This document shows positions 1 to 11,825 of a DNA stretch of 64,000 bases, one piece after another. The notes below the pieces were generated by a model. The model was given only the letters and a program-made list of their open reading frames with translations. It was not told where the DNA came from and made no database searches. Every line of letters begins with the position of its first letter. Within the stretch, counting starts at the first letter, position 1. Location of the stretch: contig NZ_CP097267.1 in NCBI RefSeq assembly GCF_028473605.1, positions 4,394,501 to 4,458,500 on the forward strand, read 5' to 3'. Origin of the DNA: Acidovorax sp. NCPPB 3576. Its GTDB lineage: Bacteria > Pseudomonadota > Gammaproteobacteria > Burkholderiales > Burkholderiaceae_C. The position numbers and the translations under genes are program-made.

Positions 1-1339
1 GGTCGCCCGGCTCGCCCAGCGGCTCGAAGGCACCGAAGACATGCAGCAGCTGGCGCAGGTACGCACCATGGGCGCCACCTTCCTGGCCGCACGGACGGAA
101 CTGGTGGCCGCGCGCGATTCGGGCCTCACCGAGCGCATCCGCAAGGTCTATGGCGAACGCTTCCTGCCTTCGGCCACCGCACTACTGACGGCGCTCGACG
201 CGCTTTCGCAGTCGCAGCGGCAGGACATCGACGAAGCGGCGGCGCAGGTTGCGCGCCTGAGCGGCATGGCGCGCTGGGCGCTGGTGGCCTTCGGCGCGCT
301 GTCGCTGGCCCTGGGCACCCTGCTGGCGCTGTGGCTGGTGCGCAGCATCACCCGCCCGATCGCCATCGCCAGCGCCACGGCCGACCGCGTGGCGGGGCTG
401 GACCTGCGCCAGGACATCGCCGGCCACGAGCGCGACGAAACCGGCCGCATGCTCACCTCGCTGTCGGTGATGCAGGGCGCGCTGCGCAGCCTGGTGCACC
501 GCGTGCAGACCCTGGGGCAGAGCATCAGCGCCGCCTCCACCGACATCGCCGGCGGCAATGCCGACCTGTCCAACCGCACCGAGGAAGCCGCCGCGCGGCT
601 GCAGGAAACCGCGGCCTCGCTGGAGCAAGTCACCCGCCGCGTGGCGGATGCGGCAGCGTCCGCCGAGCGCACGGAAGCCCTGGCGACCCAAGCCGCCAGC
701 GTGGCGCAGGAAGGCAGCGGCGTGGTCACGCAGGTCGTGGACACCATGGACCGCATTGCCACGGGCTCGCGCCGCATCGCCGACATCACGGGCGTGATCG
801 ATTCCATCGCGTTCCAGACCAACATCCTGGCACTGAACGCTGCCGTGGAGGCCGCGCGCGCCGGCGACCAGGGCCGGGGCTTCGCCGTGGTGGCGTCCGA
901 AGTGCGCAGCCTGGCCAACCGCTCGGCCGAGGCGGCGAAGGAGATCAAGGCGCTGATCGCCGATTCCGTGCAGCAGGTGGCCTCGGGCGCCAGCCTGGCC
1001 GGGCATGCAGGCCGCACGATGGAGCGCGTGGTCTCCACCATCCAGCACACGGCCCAGACCATGGGCGAGATCCGCAGCCACACCCAGTCGCAGAACCAGG
1101 ACATCGCGGCCATCCATGCCGCCATGTCGCGGCTGGACGAGATGACGCAGCAGAACGCCGCCCTGGTGGAGCAATCCGCAGCGGCAGCGGAAAGCCTGCG
1201 TGGGCAGGCGCACGACCTGTCGGCCGTGATCAGCCGGTTCGCGCTGCCGCAGCCGGCGGCCGCAGGCGAAGCCGGCACCATCGCCGTGCCTTCGCCTGCA
1301 GGACATCCATCGCGGGCCCTGCGCCTGAGCCACGCCTGA
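1..1339 (+). CDS. methyl-accepting chemotaxis protein, 5' end outside window
   Basis: Inner-membrane chemoreceptor that passes ligand signals to CheA/CheW. The frame is already open at base 2, 13 codons before the first ATG at 41, so the gene starts upstream of the window and the periplasmic sensor is mostly missing. Visible parts, in order: the end of a helical sensor region, one membrane segment (about 100 residues in), a HAMP region, and a full cytoplasmic signalling domain with the hairpin-tip signature [18 protein letters not shown]. It has no C-terminal CheR-binding pentapeptide; the tail is Ala/Pro-rich. It resembles the second receptor at 30310-31914. The ligand cannot be told. Followed by a terminator-like hairpin and convergent with thiC. 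Confidence 0.93.
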   Translation, partial: VARLAQRLEGTEDMQQLAQVRTMGATFLAARTELVAARDSGLTERIRKVYGERFLPSATALLTALDALSQSQRQDIDEAAAQVARLSGMARWALVAFGALSLALGTLLALWLVRSITRPIAIASATADRVAGLDLRQDIAGHERDETGRMLTSLSVMQGALRSLVHRVQTLGQSISAASTDIAGGNADLSNRTEEAAARLQETAASLEQVTRRVADAAASAERTEALATQAASVAQEGSGVVTQVVDTMDRIATGSRRIADITGVIDSIAFQTNILALNAAVEAARAGDQGRGFAVVASEVRSLANRSAEAAKEIKALIADSVQQVASGASLAGHAGRTMERVVSTIQHTAQTMGEIRSHTQSQNQDIAAIHAAMSRLDEMTQQNAALVEQSAAAAESLRGQAHDLSAVISRFALPQPAAAGEAGTIAVPSPAGHPSRALRLSHA

Positions 1340-1347
1340 TGCCCGCC

Positions 1348-1388
1348 GCAGCGCGCCGCCCGGCCAGGCCGCGTGCTGCCCGCTTTTT
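1348..1388 (+). terminator. probable rho-independent terminator after the chemoreceptor
   Basis: GCAGC-GCG pairs with CGC-(GT bulge)-GCTGC and is followed, after CCGC, by a run of five T on the plus strand. It sits 9 bp after the chemoreceptor stop and just before the 3' end of convergent thiC. The stem has a bulge, so confidence is moderate. Confidence 0.5.
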
Positions 1389-1399
1389 CTGAAGGGGTT

Positions 1400-3498
<2,099 letters not shown>

Positions 3499-3547
3499 GC
3501 GCCAGTATAGGCCAGCGCCTTGGCCCGCCGCCATCCCGCCCCTGCGG

Positions 3548-3724
3548 TCAGGCGATGCGTCCCAGGATGAGCACGGCGAAGAACACGAAGGCGGCGATCA
3601 CCGTCCACTTCAAGATGATGAGCCCCCAGCGCTTGTAGCGCGCCTGCCCCGTGCCCACGTAGAACGCGAACGACACGGCCGCCATGAGCAGCAGCAAGGT
3701 GGCAAGCCAGCGAAAGATCAGCAT
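3548..3724 (-). CDS. small two-helix membrane protein, 58 residues, unknown function
   Basis: A 58-codon frame with ATG at 3724 and TGA at 3548. The product has two hydrophobic stretches, about residues 3-22 and 35-55, joined by a short basic loop (GQARYKRWG), and ends ILGRIA. Two membrane helices with a positive loop suggest an inner-membrane miniprotein. It begins 21 bp downstream of the lpxC stop on the same strand, so it may be co-transcribed with lpxC. I do not recognise a family. The hydrophobic pattern is convincing, but the ribosome-binding site is not strong. Confidence 0.65.
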   Translation of the reverse strand: MLIFRWLATLLLLMAAVSFAFYVGTGQARYKRWGLIILKWTVIAAFVFFAVLILGRIA

Positions 3725-3745
3725 GCGGCGACCGCTCTCACCGGC

Positions 3746-4669
3746 CTACCAGGCAGCCACCGGCTGCGCGAAGCCGGCAGGGGCCTGGCGCTCGTTCTCG
3801 AACGTGGCGATTTCCCACGCGTCTTCCTGCGCGAGCAACTCGCGCAGCAGCAGGTTGTTCATCGCATGGCCCGAGCGGAACGCGCTGTAGGCCGCCAGCA
3901 GCGGCTTGCCGACGAGGTACAGGTCGCCGATGGCGTCGAGGATCTTGTGCTTCACGAACTCGTCGTCGTAGCGCAGGCCGTCGCTGTTGAGCACCTTGTA
4001 GTCGTCCATGACGATGGCGTTGTCCAGCCCGCCGCCCAGCGCCAGGCCGCTGGCGCGCATCATTTCCACGTCCTTGGTGAAGCCGAACGTGCGTGCGCGC
4101 GCGATGTCGCGGGTGTAGTTGCCCGAGCCCAGATCGAACTCCACGCTCTGTCCGGTCGAATCGACCGCCGGGTGGGCGAAGTCGATCTCGAAGCGCAGCT
4201 TGTAGCCGTGGTAGGGATCGAGCCGCGCCCACTTGGTGCTCGGGCCCGTGCCCTCGCGCACCTCGACCGGCCGCGTCACGCGGATGAAGCGCTTGGGCGC
4301 CTTCTGCAGTTCCACGCCGGCACTTTGCAGCAGGAACACGAACGAGGCCGAGGAGCCGTCGAGGATGGGCACCTCTTCGGCGGTGATGTCGATGTACAGG
4401 TTGTCCAGCCCCAGGCCCGCGCAGGCCGACATCAGGTGCTCGACCGTGTGCACCTTCGCGCCGCCCACGCCGATGGTGGAGGCCATGCGCGTGTCCACCA
4501 CGGCCATGGCGGTGATGGGAATGTCCACCGGCTCGGACAGGTCCACCCGGCGGAACACGATGCCCGTGTCGGGCTGGGCCGGGCGCAGCGTCAATTCGAC
4601 GCGCTGGCCGCTGTGCAGGCCCACGCCGACGGCGCGGGTCAAGGTCTTGATCGTGCGTTGCTGGAGCAT
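3746..4669 (-). CDS. lpxC: UDP-3-O-acyl-N-acetylglucosamine deacetylase LpxC
   Basis: Zinc-dependent deacetylase that carries out the committed step of lipid A synthesis in the cytoplasm. 307 residues, the usual length. The HTVEHLMSA motif at residues 74-82 carries the first zinc histidine (H78), and the [11 protein letters not shown] block near residue 240 carries the second histidine and aspartate ligands. The C-terminal SGHAMNN motif holds the general histidine. As in many proteobacteria it is the last enzyme gene of the dcw cluster, but a terminator lies between it and ftsZ, so it probably also has its own promoter in 4670-4743. Confidence 0.98.
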   Translation of the reverse strand: MLQQRTIKTLTRAVGVGLHSGQRVELTLRPAQPDTGIVFRRVDLSEPVDIPITAMAVVDTRMASTIGVGGAKVHTVEHLMSACAGLGLDNLYIDITAEEVPILDGSSASFVFLLQSAGVELQKAPKRFIRVTRPVEVREGTGPSTKWARLDPYHGYKLRFEIDFAHPAVDSTGQSVEFDLGSGNYTRDIARARTFGFTKDVEMMRASGLALGGGLDNAIVMDDYKVLNSDGLRYDDEFVKHKILDAIGDLYLVGKPLLAAYSAFRSGHAMNNLLLRELLAQEDAWEIATFENERQAPAGFAQPVAAW

Positions 4670-4743
4670 CGGTCGATTTTATGGGGGGAGGCCCCATCAT
4701 GGGGCATCGCTGCCGCTATGGGGGCAATAGGCCCACTGCCACA

Positions 4744-4809
4744 AGAAAAAACCGCCAGTCCCTTGCGGAACATGGCGGTGTTGTGAACAAGAAAGGCCCG
4801 GCGGGCCTT
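4744..4809 (-). terminator. tandem hairpins ending the dcw operon after ftsZ
   Basis: Two hairpins follow the ftsZ stop on the minus strand. The first (4793-4809) is AAGGCCC-GGC-GGGCCTT in plus notation. The second (4751-4779) pairs ACCGCC with GGCGGT and is followed on the minus strand by a run of six T, the form of an intrinsic terminator. They lie between ftsZ and lpxC and should separate the two transcription units, at least in part. Confidence 0.75.
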
Positions 4810-4814
4810 GCCCG

Positions 4815-6041
4815 TCAGTCGGCCTGCTTGCGCAGGAATGCAGGGATTTCCAGGTCGTCCATGCCGCCCGAAGACAGCGCATCCACGCGCGCTGCCGCCT
4901 GGGTGCGGTTGGTGCGCCACACGCTGGGCACCGACATGTTGCCGTAGTCCGCCTGGGCGGTGCCGCCGCCGACGAGGCCTGCGCCCAGCGTTGCGCCGGC
5001 CATGGGCATCTGATAGGCCACGTTGTCCGTGCCGGTGCGCAGGCCGCCCTGCACCACCGAGATGGGCTGGCGGCGTGCGTTCTGGCGCGACAGGCCGGTG
5101 GCCACCACCGTGACGCGGATCTCTTCGCCCAGGCTGTCGTCGTAGGCGGCGCCGTAGATCACGTGCGCGTCCGGCGAGGCGTAGGCATTGATGGTGCTCA
5201 TGGCCAGGCGCGACTCGGACAGCTTCAGGCTGCCCTTGGCGGCGGTCACCAGCACCAGCACGCCCTTGGCGCCCGACAGGTCGATGCCTTCCAGCAGCGG
5301 GCAGGCCACGGCCTGCTCGGCGGCGATGCGCGCGCGGTCGGGGCCGGCCGCCGTGGCCGTGCCCATCATGGCCTTGCCGGGCTCGCCCATCACGGTGCGC
5401 ACGTCTTCGAAGTCGACGTTGACGTGGCCGTACTCGTTGATGATTTCAGCGATGCCGCCCACGGCGTTCTTGAGCACGTCGTTGGCGTGCGCGAAGGCCT
5501 CGTCCTGGGTGATGTCGTCGCCCAGCACTTCCAGCAGCTTCTCGTTGAGCACGACGATCAGCGAATCGACGTTGGCTTCCAGCTCGGCCAGGCCGTTGTC
5601 GGCATTGGCCATGCGGCGGCCGCCTTCCCAGTCGAAGGGCTTGGTGACCACGCCCACGGTGAGAATGCCCATCTCCTTGGCCACGCGCGCGATCACGGGA
5701 GCCGCGCCGGTGCCCGTGCCGCCGCCCATGCCGGCGGTGATGAACAGCATGTGCGCGCCGGTGATGGCGCTGCGGATGTCTTCCACGGCCGCTTCGGCGG
5801 CGTCGCGGCCCTTGTCGGGCTTGCTGCCGGCGCCCAGGCCGCTGCCGCCCAGCTGGATGGTGCGGTGCGCGGGGCTGCGCGTGAGGGCTTGCGCGTCGGT
5901 GTTGGCGCAGACGAATTCCACGCCTTGCACATTGCGGGCGATCATGTGGGCGACGGCATTGCCGCCGCCGCCGCCGACACCGATCACCTTGATCTGGGTG
6001 CCCTGATTGAATTCTTCGGCTTCGATCATTTCGATGGTCAT
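4815..6041 (-). CDS. ftsZ: cell division GTPase FtsZ
   Basis: Tubulin-like GTPase that forms the Z ring. 408 residues. The GTP-binding signature GGGTGTG is at residues 106-112 and an N-terminal glycine loop (GVGGGGGNAV) starts near residue 21. The conserved C-terminal peptide DLEIPAFLRKQAD, which binds FtsA and ZipA-type partners, ends the protein. The start at 6041 (MTIEMIEAEEF) has AGGAG 9 bases upstream; the longer open frame up to 6209 is not needed. A 171-bp gap separates it from ftsA, the largest gap in the cluster, so ftsZ may have an extra promoter there. Confidence 0.99.
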   Translation of the reverse strand: MTIEMIEAEEFNQGTQIKVIGVGGGGGNAVAHMIARNVQGVEFVCANTDAQALTRSPAHRTIQLGGSGLGAGSKPDKGRDAAEAAVEDIRSAITGAHMLFITAGMGGGTGTGAAPVIARVAKEMGILTVGVVTKPFDWEGGRRMANADNGLAELEANVDSLIVVLNEKLLEVLGDDITQDEAFAHANDVLKNAVGGIAEIINEYGHVNVDFEDVRTVMGEPGKAMMGTATAAGPDRARIAAEQAVACPLLEGIDLSGAKGVLVLVTAAKGSLKLSESRLAMSTINAYASPDAHVIYGAAYDDSLGEEIRVTVVATGLSRQNARRQPISVVQGGLRTGTDNVAYQMPMAGATLGAGLVGGGTAQADYGNMSVPSVWRTNRTQAAARVDALSSGGMDDLEIPAFLRKQAD

Positions 6042-6212
6042 GGTGGGTGCTCCTAGTCTTTCACGTGAATTGCATGGGGCCGAAACGGCTGGATGATTGA
6101 AATCGGGTGGGGCGCGGTCCGCGGCACGAAAGGGGGGCCGGTGCCCCGCCATCGTTGCCAGGTAAGCGCATGGGGGCCGGCGCGAGCGAGCCAGTGCTGA
6201 GGGGAGCACATG
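6042..6212 (-). other. ftsA-ftsZ intergenic region, 171 bp
   Basis: The only sizeable gap within the dcw cluster. It contains no gene. In other bacteria ftsZ often has promoters of its own just upstream; I see no pair of hexamers good enough to call, so this is only a place where one might be. Confidence 0.4.
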
Positions 6213-7442
6213 TCAGAAGTTCCCCACGATGAAATCCTTGAAGCGGCCGAACGCGGTTTTCACCGAGCCGCTCTTTTGCGCCACCTTGAAGCCGCGCAGG
6301 CGCGCCAGGCGGGCCTCTTCGAGCAGGCCCATGACGGTGGCGGCGCGCGGCTGGGCGATCATGTCGGCCAGCGCGCTCGAATACTTGGGAATGCCCCGGC
6401 GCACGGGCTTCAGAAAGATGTCCTCGCCCAGCTCGACCATGCCCGGCATGATGGCGCTGCCGCCCGTGAGCACGATGCCCGAGGACAGCACCTCTTCGTA
6501 GCCCGACTCGCGGATCACCTGCTGCACGAGCGAGAAGATCTCTTCCACGCGCGGCTCGATCACGCCGGCCAGCGCCTGCTTGCTGAGCATGCGCGGGCTG
6601 CGGTCGCCCAGGCCCGGCACTTCCACCTGCGCCTCGGGGTCGGCCAGCAGCTGCTTGGCATAGCCGCTTTCCACCTTGATGTCCTCGGCGTCCTTGGTGG
6701 GCGTGCGCAGCGCCATGGCGATGTCGCTGGTGATGAGGTCGCCCGCAATCGGGATCACGGCCGTGTGGCGGATCGCGCCGCCGGTGAAGATCGCCACATC
6801 GGTCGTGCCCGCGCCGATGTCCACTACCGCCACGCCCAGCTCGCGCTCGTCGTCGGTCAGCACGGCCTGGCTGGAGGCGAGCGGGTTCAGCATCAGCTGC
6901 TCCACTTCGAGCCCGCAGCGGCGCACGCACTTGATGATGTTCTCGGCCGCGCTCTGCGCGCCGGTCACGATGTGGATCTTGGCCTCCAGGCGGATGCCGC
7001 TCATGCCGATGGGCTCCTTCACATCCTGCCCGTCGATCACGAACTCCTGCGGCTCCACCAGCAACAGGCGCTGGTCGCTGGAGATGTTGATGGCCTTGGC
7101 CGTCTCCACCACGCGCGCCACGTCGGCCTGGGTGACTTCCTTGTCCTTGACCGCCACCATGCCGCTCGAATTGAGCCCGCGGATGTGGCTGCCGGTGATG
7201 CCGGTGTACACGCGCTGGATCTTGCAGTCGGCCATCAGCTCGGCCTCTTTCAGCGCCTGCTGGATGCTCTGCACCGTGGCGTCGATGTTCACCACCACGC
7301 CGCGCTTCAAGCCATTGCTGGGCGCCACGCCCAGCCCGGCGAGCTTGAGTTCGCCATTGGGCAGGACCTCGGCCACCACCGCCATCACCTTGGCGGTGCC
7401 GATGTCCAGCCCCACGACCACGTCTTTGTATTCTCTTGCCAT
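6213..7442 (-). CDS. ftsA: cell division protein FtsA
   Basis: Actin-like ATPase that tethers FtsZ filaments to the membrane and recruits later division proteins. 409 residues. The N-terminal phosphate-1 loop VGLDIGTAKV is at about residues 9-18, and the phosphate-2 and adenosine blocks (VVDIGAGTTDVAIF, LTGGSAIMPGM) are present. The C-terminal end FGRFKDFIVGNF is the usual amphipathic membrane-targeting helix. It starts 15 bp after ftsQ in the same operon. Confidence 0.98.
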   Translation of the reverse strand: MAREYKDVVVGLDIGTAKVMAVVAEVLPNGELKLAGLGVAPSNGLKRGVVVNIDATVQSIQQALKEAELMADCKIQRVYTGITGSHIRGLNSSGMVAVKDKEVTQADVARVVETAKAINISSDQRLLLVEPQEFVIDGQDVKEPIGMSGIRLEAKIHIVTGAQSAAENIIKCVRRCGLEVEQLMLNPLASSQAVLTDDERELGVAVVDIGAGTTDVAIFTGGAIRHTAVIPIAGDLITSDIAMALRTPTKDAEDIKVESGYAKQLLADPEAQVEVPGLGDRSPRMLSKQALAGVIEPRVEEIFSLVQQVIRESGYEEVLSSGIVLTGGSAIMPGMVELGEDIFLKPVRRGIPKYSSALADMIAQPRAATVMGLLEEARLARLRGFKVAQKSGSVKTAFGRFKDFIVGNF

Positions 7443-7457
7443 ATCTGTGTCCTGCCC

Positions 7458-8312
7458 TCAGTGGTTCTGCCCTGTTGTTCTGCCGGGACGCGCGCGTTGC
7501 GGCGCTGCGCGCGCGGGCGCCCGGGCGACGGCCTTGGGGGCGTCGCCATTCACCGTGGTCACCCCGCGCAGCCGCAGCGCATAGCCGTCGGCATGGCGCA
7601 GGTCGGCCGACTCGAGCGCGTCCACGCGCCGCCCGTACTGGCCGGTCACGCGCGCCAGCGTGCGCACGAAGCGCTGCGTGCGCTGCACCACTTCTTCCGG
7701 GGTTCCGCCCCCCAGTTCCACCACGGCACCGCTGTCCAGCGTGGCGCGCCAGCCGCCGCGGCCGGTGAGTTCCAGCGCATCGACCTTGGCATCCAGCGGC
7801 TCGAAGACCGGGGCCAGTCGGTGGACCATCTGCAGCACCTCCAGAGAATGGCCCTGCGGCCCTTGCAGGCGGGGCAGGTCGTCCGCATCCAGGTCGTCGC
7901 CGTTGGCCTCGAACACCTCGCCCTGGCTGTTGACCAGGGTGGAGCCCTCTTCGGCGCCCCAGTAGGCGGCGGCGTCGTGCTCCTGCAGCTCCACGCGCAG
8001 GCTGTTGGGAAACTCGCGCCGCACCATCGCATGGCGCACCCAGGGCACCTGCTCGAACGCCTCGCGCACCGCGCGCAGGTCCACCGTGAAGAAATTGCCC
8101 ACCAGGTGCGGCCCGACGTTGGCCCGCAGCGTGACGGCGTTGTTGTGCACCAGTTCGCCCTGCACCACGATGCGCCCGATGGCGAACGCCGGATGGCGCA
8201 GCACCCACGAGCCGCCCGCCACCAGCACGAACGCGGCGCAGCCCACGAACAGGACCGTGGCGGTCAGGTTCATGAGCTTGACGTCAAGCGGTGCGGGCAG
8301 CGAGGCGGTCAT
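7458..8312 (-). CDS. ftsQ: cell division protein FtsQ
   Basis: Bitopic inner-membrane division protein that links early FtsZ-ring proteins to the FtsBL and FtsWI complexes. 284 residues: a short cytoplasmic tail, a membrane helix at about 15-37, then a periplasmic POTRA domain ([14 protein letters not shown]) and the FtsQ beta domain. The C-terminal 30 residues are Arg/Ala/Pro-rich. The start at 8312 overlaps the ddlB stop as ATGA, which fixes it within a long open frame that continues upstream. Confidence 0.95.
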   Translation of the reverse strand: MTASLPAPLDVKLMNLTATVLFVGCAAFVLVAGGSWVLRHPAFAIGRIVVQGELVHNNAVTLRANVGPHLVGNFFTVDLRAVREAFEQVPWVRHAMVRREFPNSLRVELQEHDAAAYWGAEEGSTLVNSQGEVFEANGDDLDADDLPRLQGPQGHSLEVLQMVHRLAPVFEPLDAKVDALELTGRGGWRATLDSGAVVELGGGTPEEVVQRTQRFVRTLARVTGQYGRRVDALESADLRHADGYALRLRGVTTVNGDAPKAVARAPARAAPQRARPGRTTGQNH

Positions 8313-9334
8313 GCGGCTCCCGGGGTTCCCGTGGGGGAGGTCTGGACGGTGGCACCGGTGCCGGCATGGCCCTGCAGCCCGTCGAGCGAGGCGCTCGCCA
8401 GGATGCGCAGGCACAGCGCCTCGTAGCTCACGCCGCTGGCGCGCGCCGACATGGGCACCAGCGAATGGCCGGTCATGCCGGGCGAGGTGTTGATCTCCAG
8501 CAGGAAGGGCTTGCGGTCGCTGGCGCGGATCATGATGTCGGCGCGGGCCCAGCCCCGGCACTGCAGCGTGCGGAAGGCCTCGACCACGAGGCGCTGGATC
8601 TCGCGCTCCTCGGCCTCGGGCAGACCGCTCGGGCAGTGGTATTGCGTGACGTCGGTGAAATACTTGTTCTGGTAGTCGTAGTTGCCGGCCGGCGCCACGA
8701 TGCGGATCACCGGCAGCGCATGCGCATCCGCCCCCTGGCCCAGCACCGGGCAGGTGGTCTCGTCGCCTTCGATGAATTCCTCGCACAGCACTTCGGGGTC
8801 GTAGCGGGAGGCCAGCAGGTAGGCCTGCTCGCACTGCCCCGGCGACGTCACCTTGGTCAGGCCGATGGTCGATCCCTCGCGCGAGGGCTTGACGATCATC
8901 GGCGTGCCCAGAGCCTGCAGCGCCTGCGCGGTTTCGGCGGCGCTCGACACCAGGCGCCAGTCCGGCGTGGGCAGCCCCTCGAAGCGCCAGATGCGCTTGG
9001 TCATGATCTTGTCCATGGCGATGCTGGACGCCATCACGCCGGGGCCGGTGTACGGAATGCCGAGCAGTTCGAGCGCCCCCTGCACCGTGCCATCCTCGCC
9101 ATGGCGGCCGTGCAGCGCGATGAAGCAGCGCGCATAGCCGCCGTGCCGCAGCTCGGACAGGTCGGTCTGCGACGGGTCGAACGCATGCGCGTCCACGCCG
9201 CGGGCGCGCAGCGCCTGCAGCACGCCGCCGCCGGACATCAGCGAGACCTCGCGCTCGGCGGACGAGCCGCCCATCAGCACCGCGACCTTGCCCAGGGCGC
9301 GCACGTCGATGGCGGGGGTGTCTTCGTGACTCAT
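8309..9334 (-). CDS. ddlB: D-alanine--D-alanine ligase
   Basis: ATP-grasp enzyme that makes the D-Ala-D-Ala dipeptide added by MurF. 341 residues. It shows the N-terminal [15 protein letters not shown] loop, the [12 protein letters not shown] block, the ATP-binding [10 protein letters not shown] strand and the C-terminal [17 protein letters not shown] metal/substrate motif. The start at 9334 was chosen from the ATGA overlap with murC. The tail after LRILASASL is about 25 residues longer than usual and low in complexity. Confidence 0.97.
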   Translation of the reverse strand: MSHEDTPAIDVRALGKVAVLMGGSSAEREVSLMSGGGVLQALRARGVDAHAFDPSQTDLSELRHGGYARCFIALHGRHGEDGTVQGALELLGIPYTGPGVMASSIAMDKIMTKRIWRFEGLPTPDWRLVSSAAETAQALQALGTPMIVKPSREGSTIGLTKVTSPGQCEQAYLLASRYDPEVLCEEFIEGDETTCPVLGQGADAHALPVIRIVAPAGNYDYQNKYFTDVTQYHCPSGLPEAEEREIQRLVVEAFRTLQCRGWARADIMIRASDRKPFLLEINTSPGMTGHSLVPMSARASGVSYEALCLRILASASLDGLQGHAGTGATVQTSPTGTPGAA

Positions 9335-10764
9335 CGCGCAACCTCCGCCAAAGCTGGCGTTTCTTCTTTCTGCAGCATTTCCACCACCTTTGCCGGCACC
9401 GCGCCGATGGAGCCCGCGCCCATGCACAGCACCACGTCGCCGTCCCGGGCGTTGTCCACGATGCTTTGCGCCAGCAAGGCCACGTCGTCCACGAACACCG
9501 GTTCGACCTTGCCCGCCACGCGCAGGGCGCGCGTGAGCGACCGGCCATCGGCGGCGACAATGGGCGCCTCGCCGGCGGCGTACACCTCGGTCAGCAGCAC
9601 GGCGTCCGCACTGCCCATGACCTTCACGAAATCCTCGAAGCAGTCGCGCGTGCGGCTGTAGCGGTGCGGCTGGAACGCCAGCACCAGGCGCCGGCCCGGG
9701 AAGGCGCCGCGCGCCGCGGCCAGCGTGGCCGTCATCTCGACCGGGTGGTGGCCGTAGTCTTCGATCAGGGCGAACGTGCCGCCGCCCGGCGCGGCGATGT
9801 CGCCGTAGCGCTGAAAGCGCCGGCCCACGCCCTTGAACTGGGCCAGGGCGCGCAGCAGCGCGTCGTCGGGAATGTTCAGCTCCACCGCCACCGCGATGGC
9901 CGACAGGGCGTTCAGCACGTTGTGCTCGCCCGCCAGGTTGAGCACCACATCGATGTCCGGCAGCGTGACGCCGTTGCGCCGCTGCACCCGAAAGCGCATC
10001 TGGCCGGCATCGGCGTGCACGTCCACCGCGCGCACCTGGGCATCTTCGGAGAAGCCGTAGCTCGTCACCGGGCAGGTCACGTCGGCCAGGATGTCGCGGA
10101 TGGCCGGGTTGTCCACGCACAGGATCGCCGTGCCGTAGAACGGCATGCGGTGCAGGAACTCGACGAACGCGCCCTTGAGGCGGCCGAAGTCGTGCCCGTA
10201 GGTTTCCATGTGGTCGGCGTCGATGTTCGTCACCACGGCCATCACGGGCAGCAGGTTGAGGAACGAGGCATCGGACTCGTCCGCCTCCACCACGATGTAA
10301 TCGCCGCTGCCCAGCTTGGCATTGGCGCCCGCGCTGTTGAGCCGCCCGCCGATCACGAAGGTCGGATCGAGCCCGGCCTCGGCCAGCACGCTGGTCACCA
10401 GGCTGGTGGTGGTGGTCTTGCCGTGCGTGCCGGCGATGGCGATGCCGCGCTTCAGGCGCATCAGCTCGGCCAGCATCAGCGCGCGCGGCACCACGGGAAT
10501 CTTCTTTTCGCGGGCGGCCAGCACCTCGGGGTTGTCGGCCTGCACCGCCGTGGAGGTGACCACCGCGTCCGCCCCCTCGATGTGCGCGGCCGCATGGCCC
10601 AGGCAGGTGCGGATGCCCAGCGCCTGCAGGCGGCGCAGGGTGGCGCTGTCGGACAGGTCCGAGCCCGAAATGCCGTAGCCCAGGTTGAACAGCACCTCGG
10701 CGATACCGCACATGCCGGCGCCGCCCAGGCCGACGAAATGGATATGGCGAATGGCGTGCTTCAT
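9331..10764 (-). CDS. murC: UDP-N-acetylmuramate--L-alanine ligase MurC
   Basis: Adds L-alanine to UDP-MurNAc, the first amino acid of the peptidoglycan stem. 477 residues. The N-terminal nucleotide loop [12 protein letters not shown] starts at residue 9, and the P-loop GTHGKTT is at residues 112-118. The catalytic domain motifs [11 protein letters not shown] and DDYGHHP-type (here EDYGHHP) are present. The start overlaps the murG stop as ATGA and the stop overlaps the ddlB start in the same way, which suggests translational coupling. Confidence 0.98.
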   Translation of the reverse strand: MKHAIRHIHFVGLGGAGMCGIAEVLFNLGYGISGSDLSDSATLRRLQALGIRTCLGHAAAHIEGADAVVTSTAVQADNPEVLAAREKKIPVVPRALMLAELMRLKRGIAIAGTHGKTTTTSLVTSVLAEAGLDPTFVIGGRLNSAGANAKLGSGDYIVVEADESDASFLNLLPVMAVVTNIDADHMETYGHDFGRLKGAFVEFLHRMPFYGTAILCVDNPAIRDILADVTCPVTSYGFSEDAQVRAVDVHADAGQMRFRVQRRNGVTLPDIDVVLNLAGEHNVLNALSAIAVAVELNIPDDALLRALAQFKGVGRRFQRYGDIAAPGGGTFALIEDYGHHPVEMTATLAAARGAFPGRRLVLAFQPHRYSRTRDCFEDFVKVMGSADAVLLTEVYAAGEAPIVAADGRSLTRALRVAGKVEPVFVDDVALLAQSIVDNARDGDVVLCMGAGSIGAVPAKVVEMLQKEETPALAEVAR

Positions 10765-11825
10765 GCCAACTCCTCGCAGGCAGTCGCCACTTCGCGGGTG
10801 GCATTGATCTTTTGCATGTTTTTGGCCTTCCGCGCAATATCCACTAGGGCATCGCGCTCCGAATTTTGTAGCAAATCAGCCAGCCACTCGGGGGTGAGAT
10901 CGCGCTGCGGCACGAGCCACCCGCCGCCGGCGTCCACGAGGAAGCGGGCATTGGCGGTCTGGTGGTCGTCCACCGCATGGGGGAACGGCACGAACACCGC
11001 CGCCGCGCCCACGGCGGCGATCTCGGTGACGGTGCTGGCGCCCGCGCGGCAGACGATGAGGTCCGCGTCGGCGAACGCCGCCGCGGTGTCGTCGATGAAC
11101 GGCGTGAGCGTGGCCTGCACGCCCGCCTTCGCGTAGTGCTCGCGCAGCGCGTCGATCTGCGCCGCGCCGCTCTGGTGGGTGACGACGGGCCGGCGATCCG
11201 CCGGAATCAGCGCCAGGGCCTGCGGCACGATCTCGTTGAGCGCGCGCGCGCCCAGGCTGCCGCCCACGACCAGGAGGCGCAGCGGCCCAGTGCGGCCGGC
11301 AAAGCGCTCGGCCGGCGCAGGCTGCTGCGTGAAGGCGGTGCGCAGCGGGTTGCCCACCCACTGGGCCTTCTTGAGCACCTCGGGGAAGGCCGTGAAGACG
11401 CGGTCGGCCACGCCGGCCAGCACCTTGTTCACGAGGCCGGCCACCGAGTTCTGCTCATGCAGCACCAGCGGCTTGCCCAGCAGCACGGCCATCATCCCGC
11501 CCGGAAACGTCACATAGCCGCCCAGGCCCACGACCACGTCGGGGCGCACGCGGCGCACCACGGCCAGCGACTGCCAGAAGGCGCGCAGCAGGCGCAGCGG
11601 CAGCCAGGCCAGCGTGACCAGCCCCTTGCCGCGCACGCCGGAAAAATCGATGGGCTCGAACGCGAAGCCGCGCGGCGGCACCAGGCGCGACTCCATGCTG
11701 CCGGGCGTGCCCAGCCAGTGCACGCGCCAGCCGCGCGCACGCAGCTCCTCGGCCACGGCCAGGCCCGGGAAGATGTGGCCGCCGGTGCCGCCGGCCATGA
11801 TGAGCGCGGTTTTGGGTGCGCTCAT
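10761..11825 (-). CDS. murG: UDP-GlcNAc:lipid I transferase MurG
   Basis: Membrane-associated glycosyltransferase that turns lipid I into lipid II. 354 residues with the two glycine-rich loops of the family: [14 protein letters not shown] near the N terminus and [16 protein letters not shown] in the middle, plus the nucleotide-sugar block [15 protein letters not shown]. Residues about 318-336 near the C terminus are encoded by a copy of the dispersed repeat described separately, so this stretch is not typical of the family. It overlaps ftsW and murC by ATGA. Confidence 0.97.
   Translation of the reverse strand: MSAPKTALIMAGGTGGHIFPGLAVAEELRARGWRVHWLGTPGSMESRLVPPRGFAFEPIDFSGVRGKGLVTLAWLPLRLLRAFWQSLAVVRRVRPDVVVGLGGYVTFPGGMMAVLLGKPLVLHEQNSVAGLVNKVLAGVADRVFTAFPEVLKKAQWVGNPLRTAFTQQPAPAERFAGRTGPLRLLVVGGSLGARALNEIVPQALALIPADRRPVVTHQSGAAQIDALREHYAKAGVQATLTPFIDDTAAAFADADLIVCRAGASTVTEIAAVGAAAVFVPFPHAVDDHQTANARFLVDAGGGWLVPQRDLTPEWLADLLQNSERDALVDIARKAKNMQKINATREVATACEELA
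10819..10872 (-). repeat. dispersed repeat copy inside murG
   Basis: Read on the minus strand: GCTACAAAATTC, then after about 10 bases GCCCTAGTGGATATTGCGC, then GGAAGGCCAAAAA. This matches the copies at 34123 and 57965 block by block. It is AT-richer than its surroundings and is translated in the murG frame as part of the last 40 residues. It is diverged, which suggests an old insertion that murG tolerates. Confidence 0.65.

Noticed and set aside
6210..8426. Plus-strand frame of over 700 codons opposite ftsA and ftsQ
   Set aside because: Antisense shadow of well-identified genes; His/Arg/Ala-rich with no recognisable motif.
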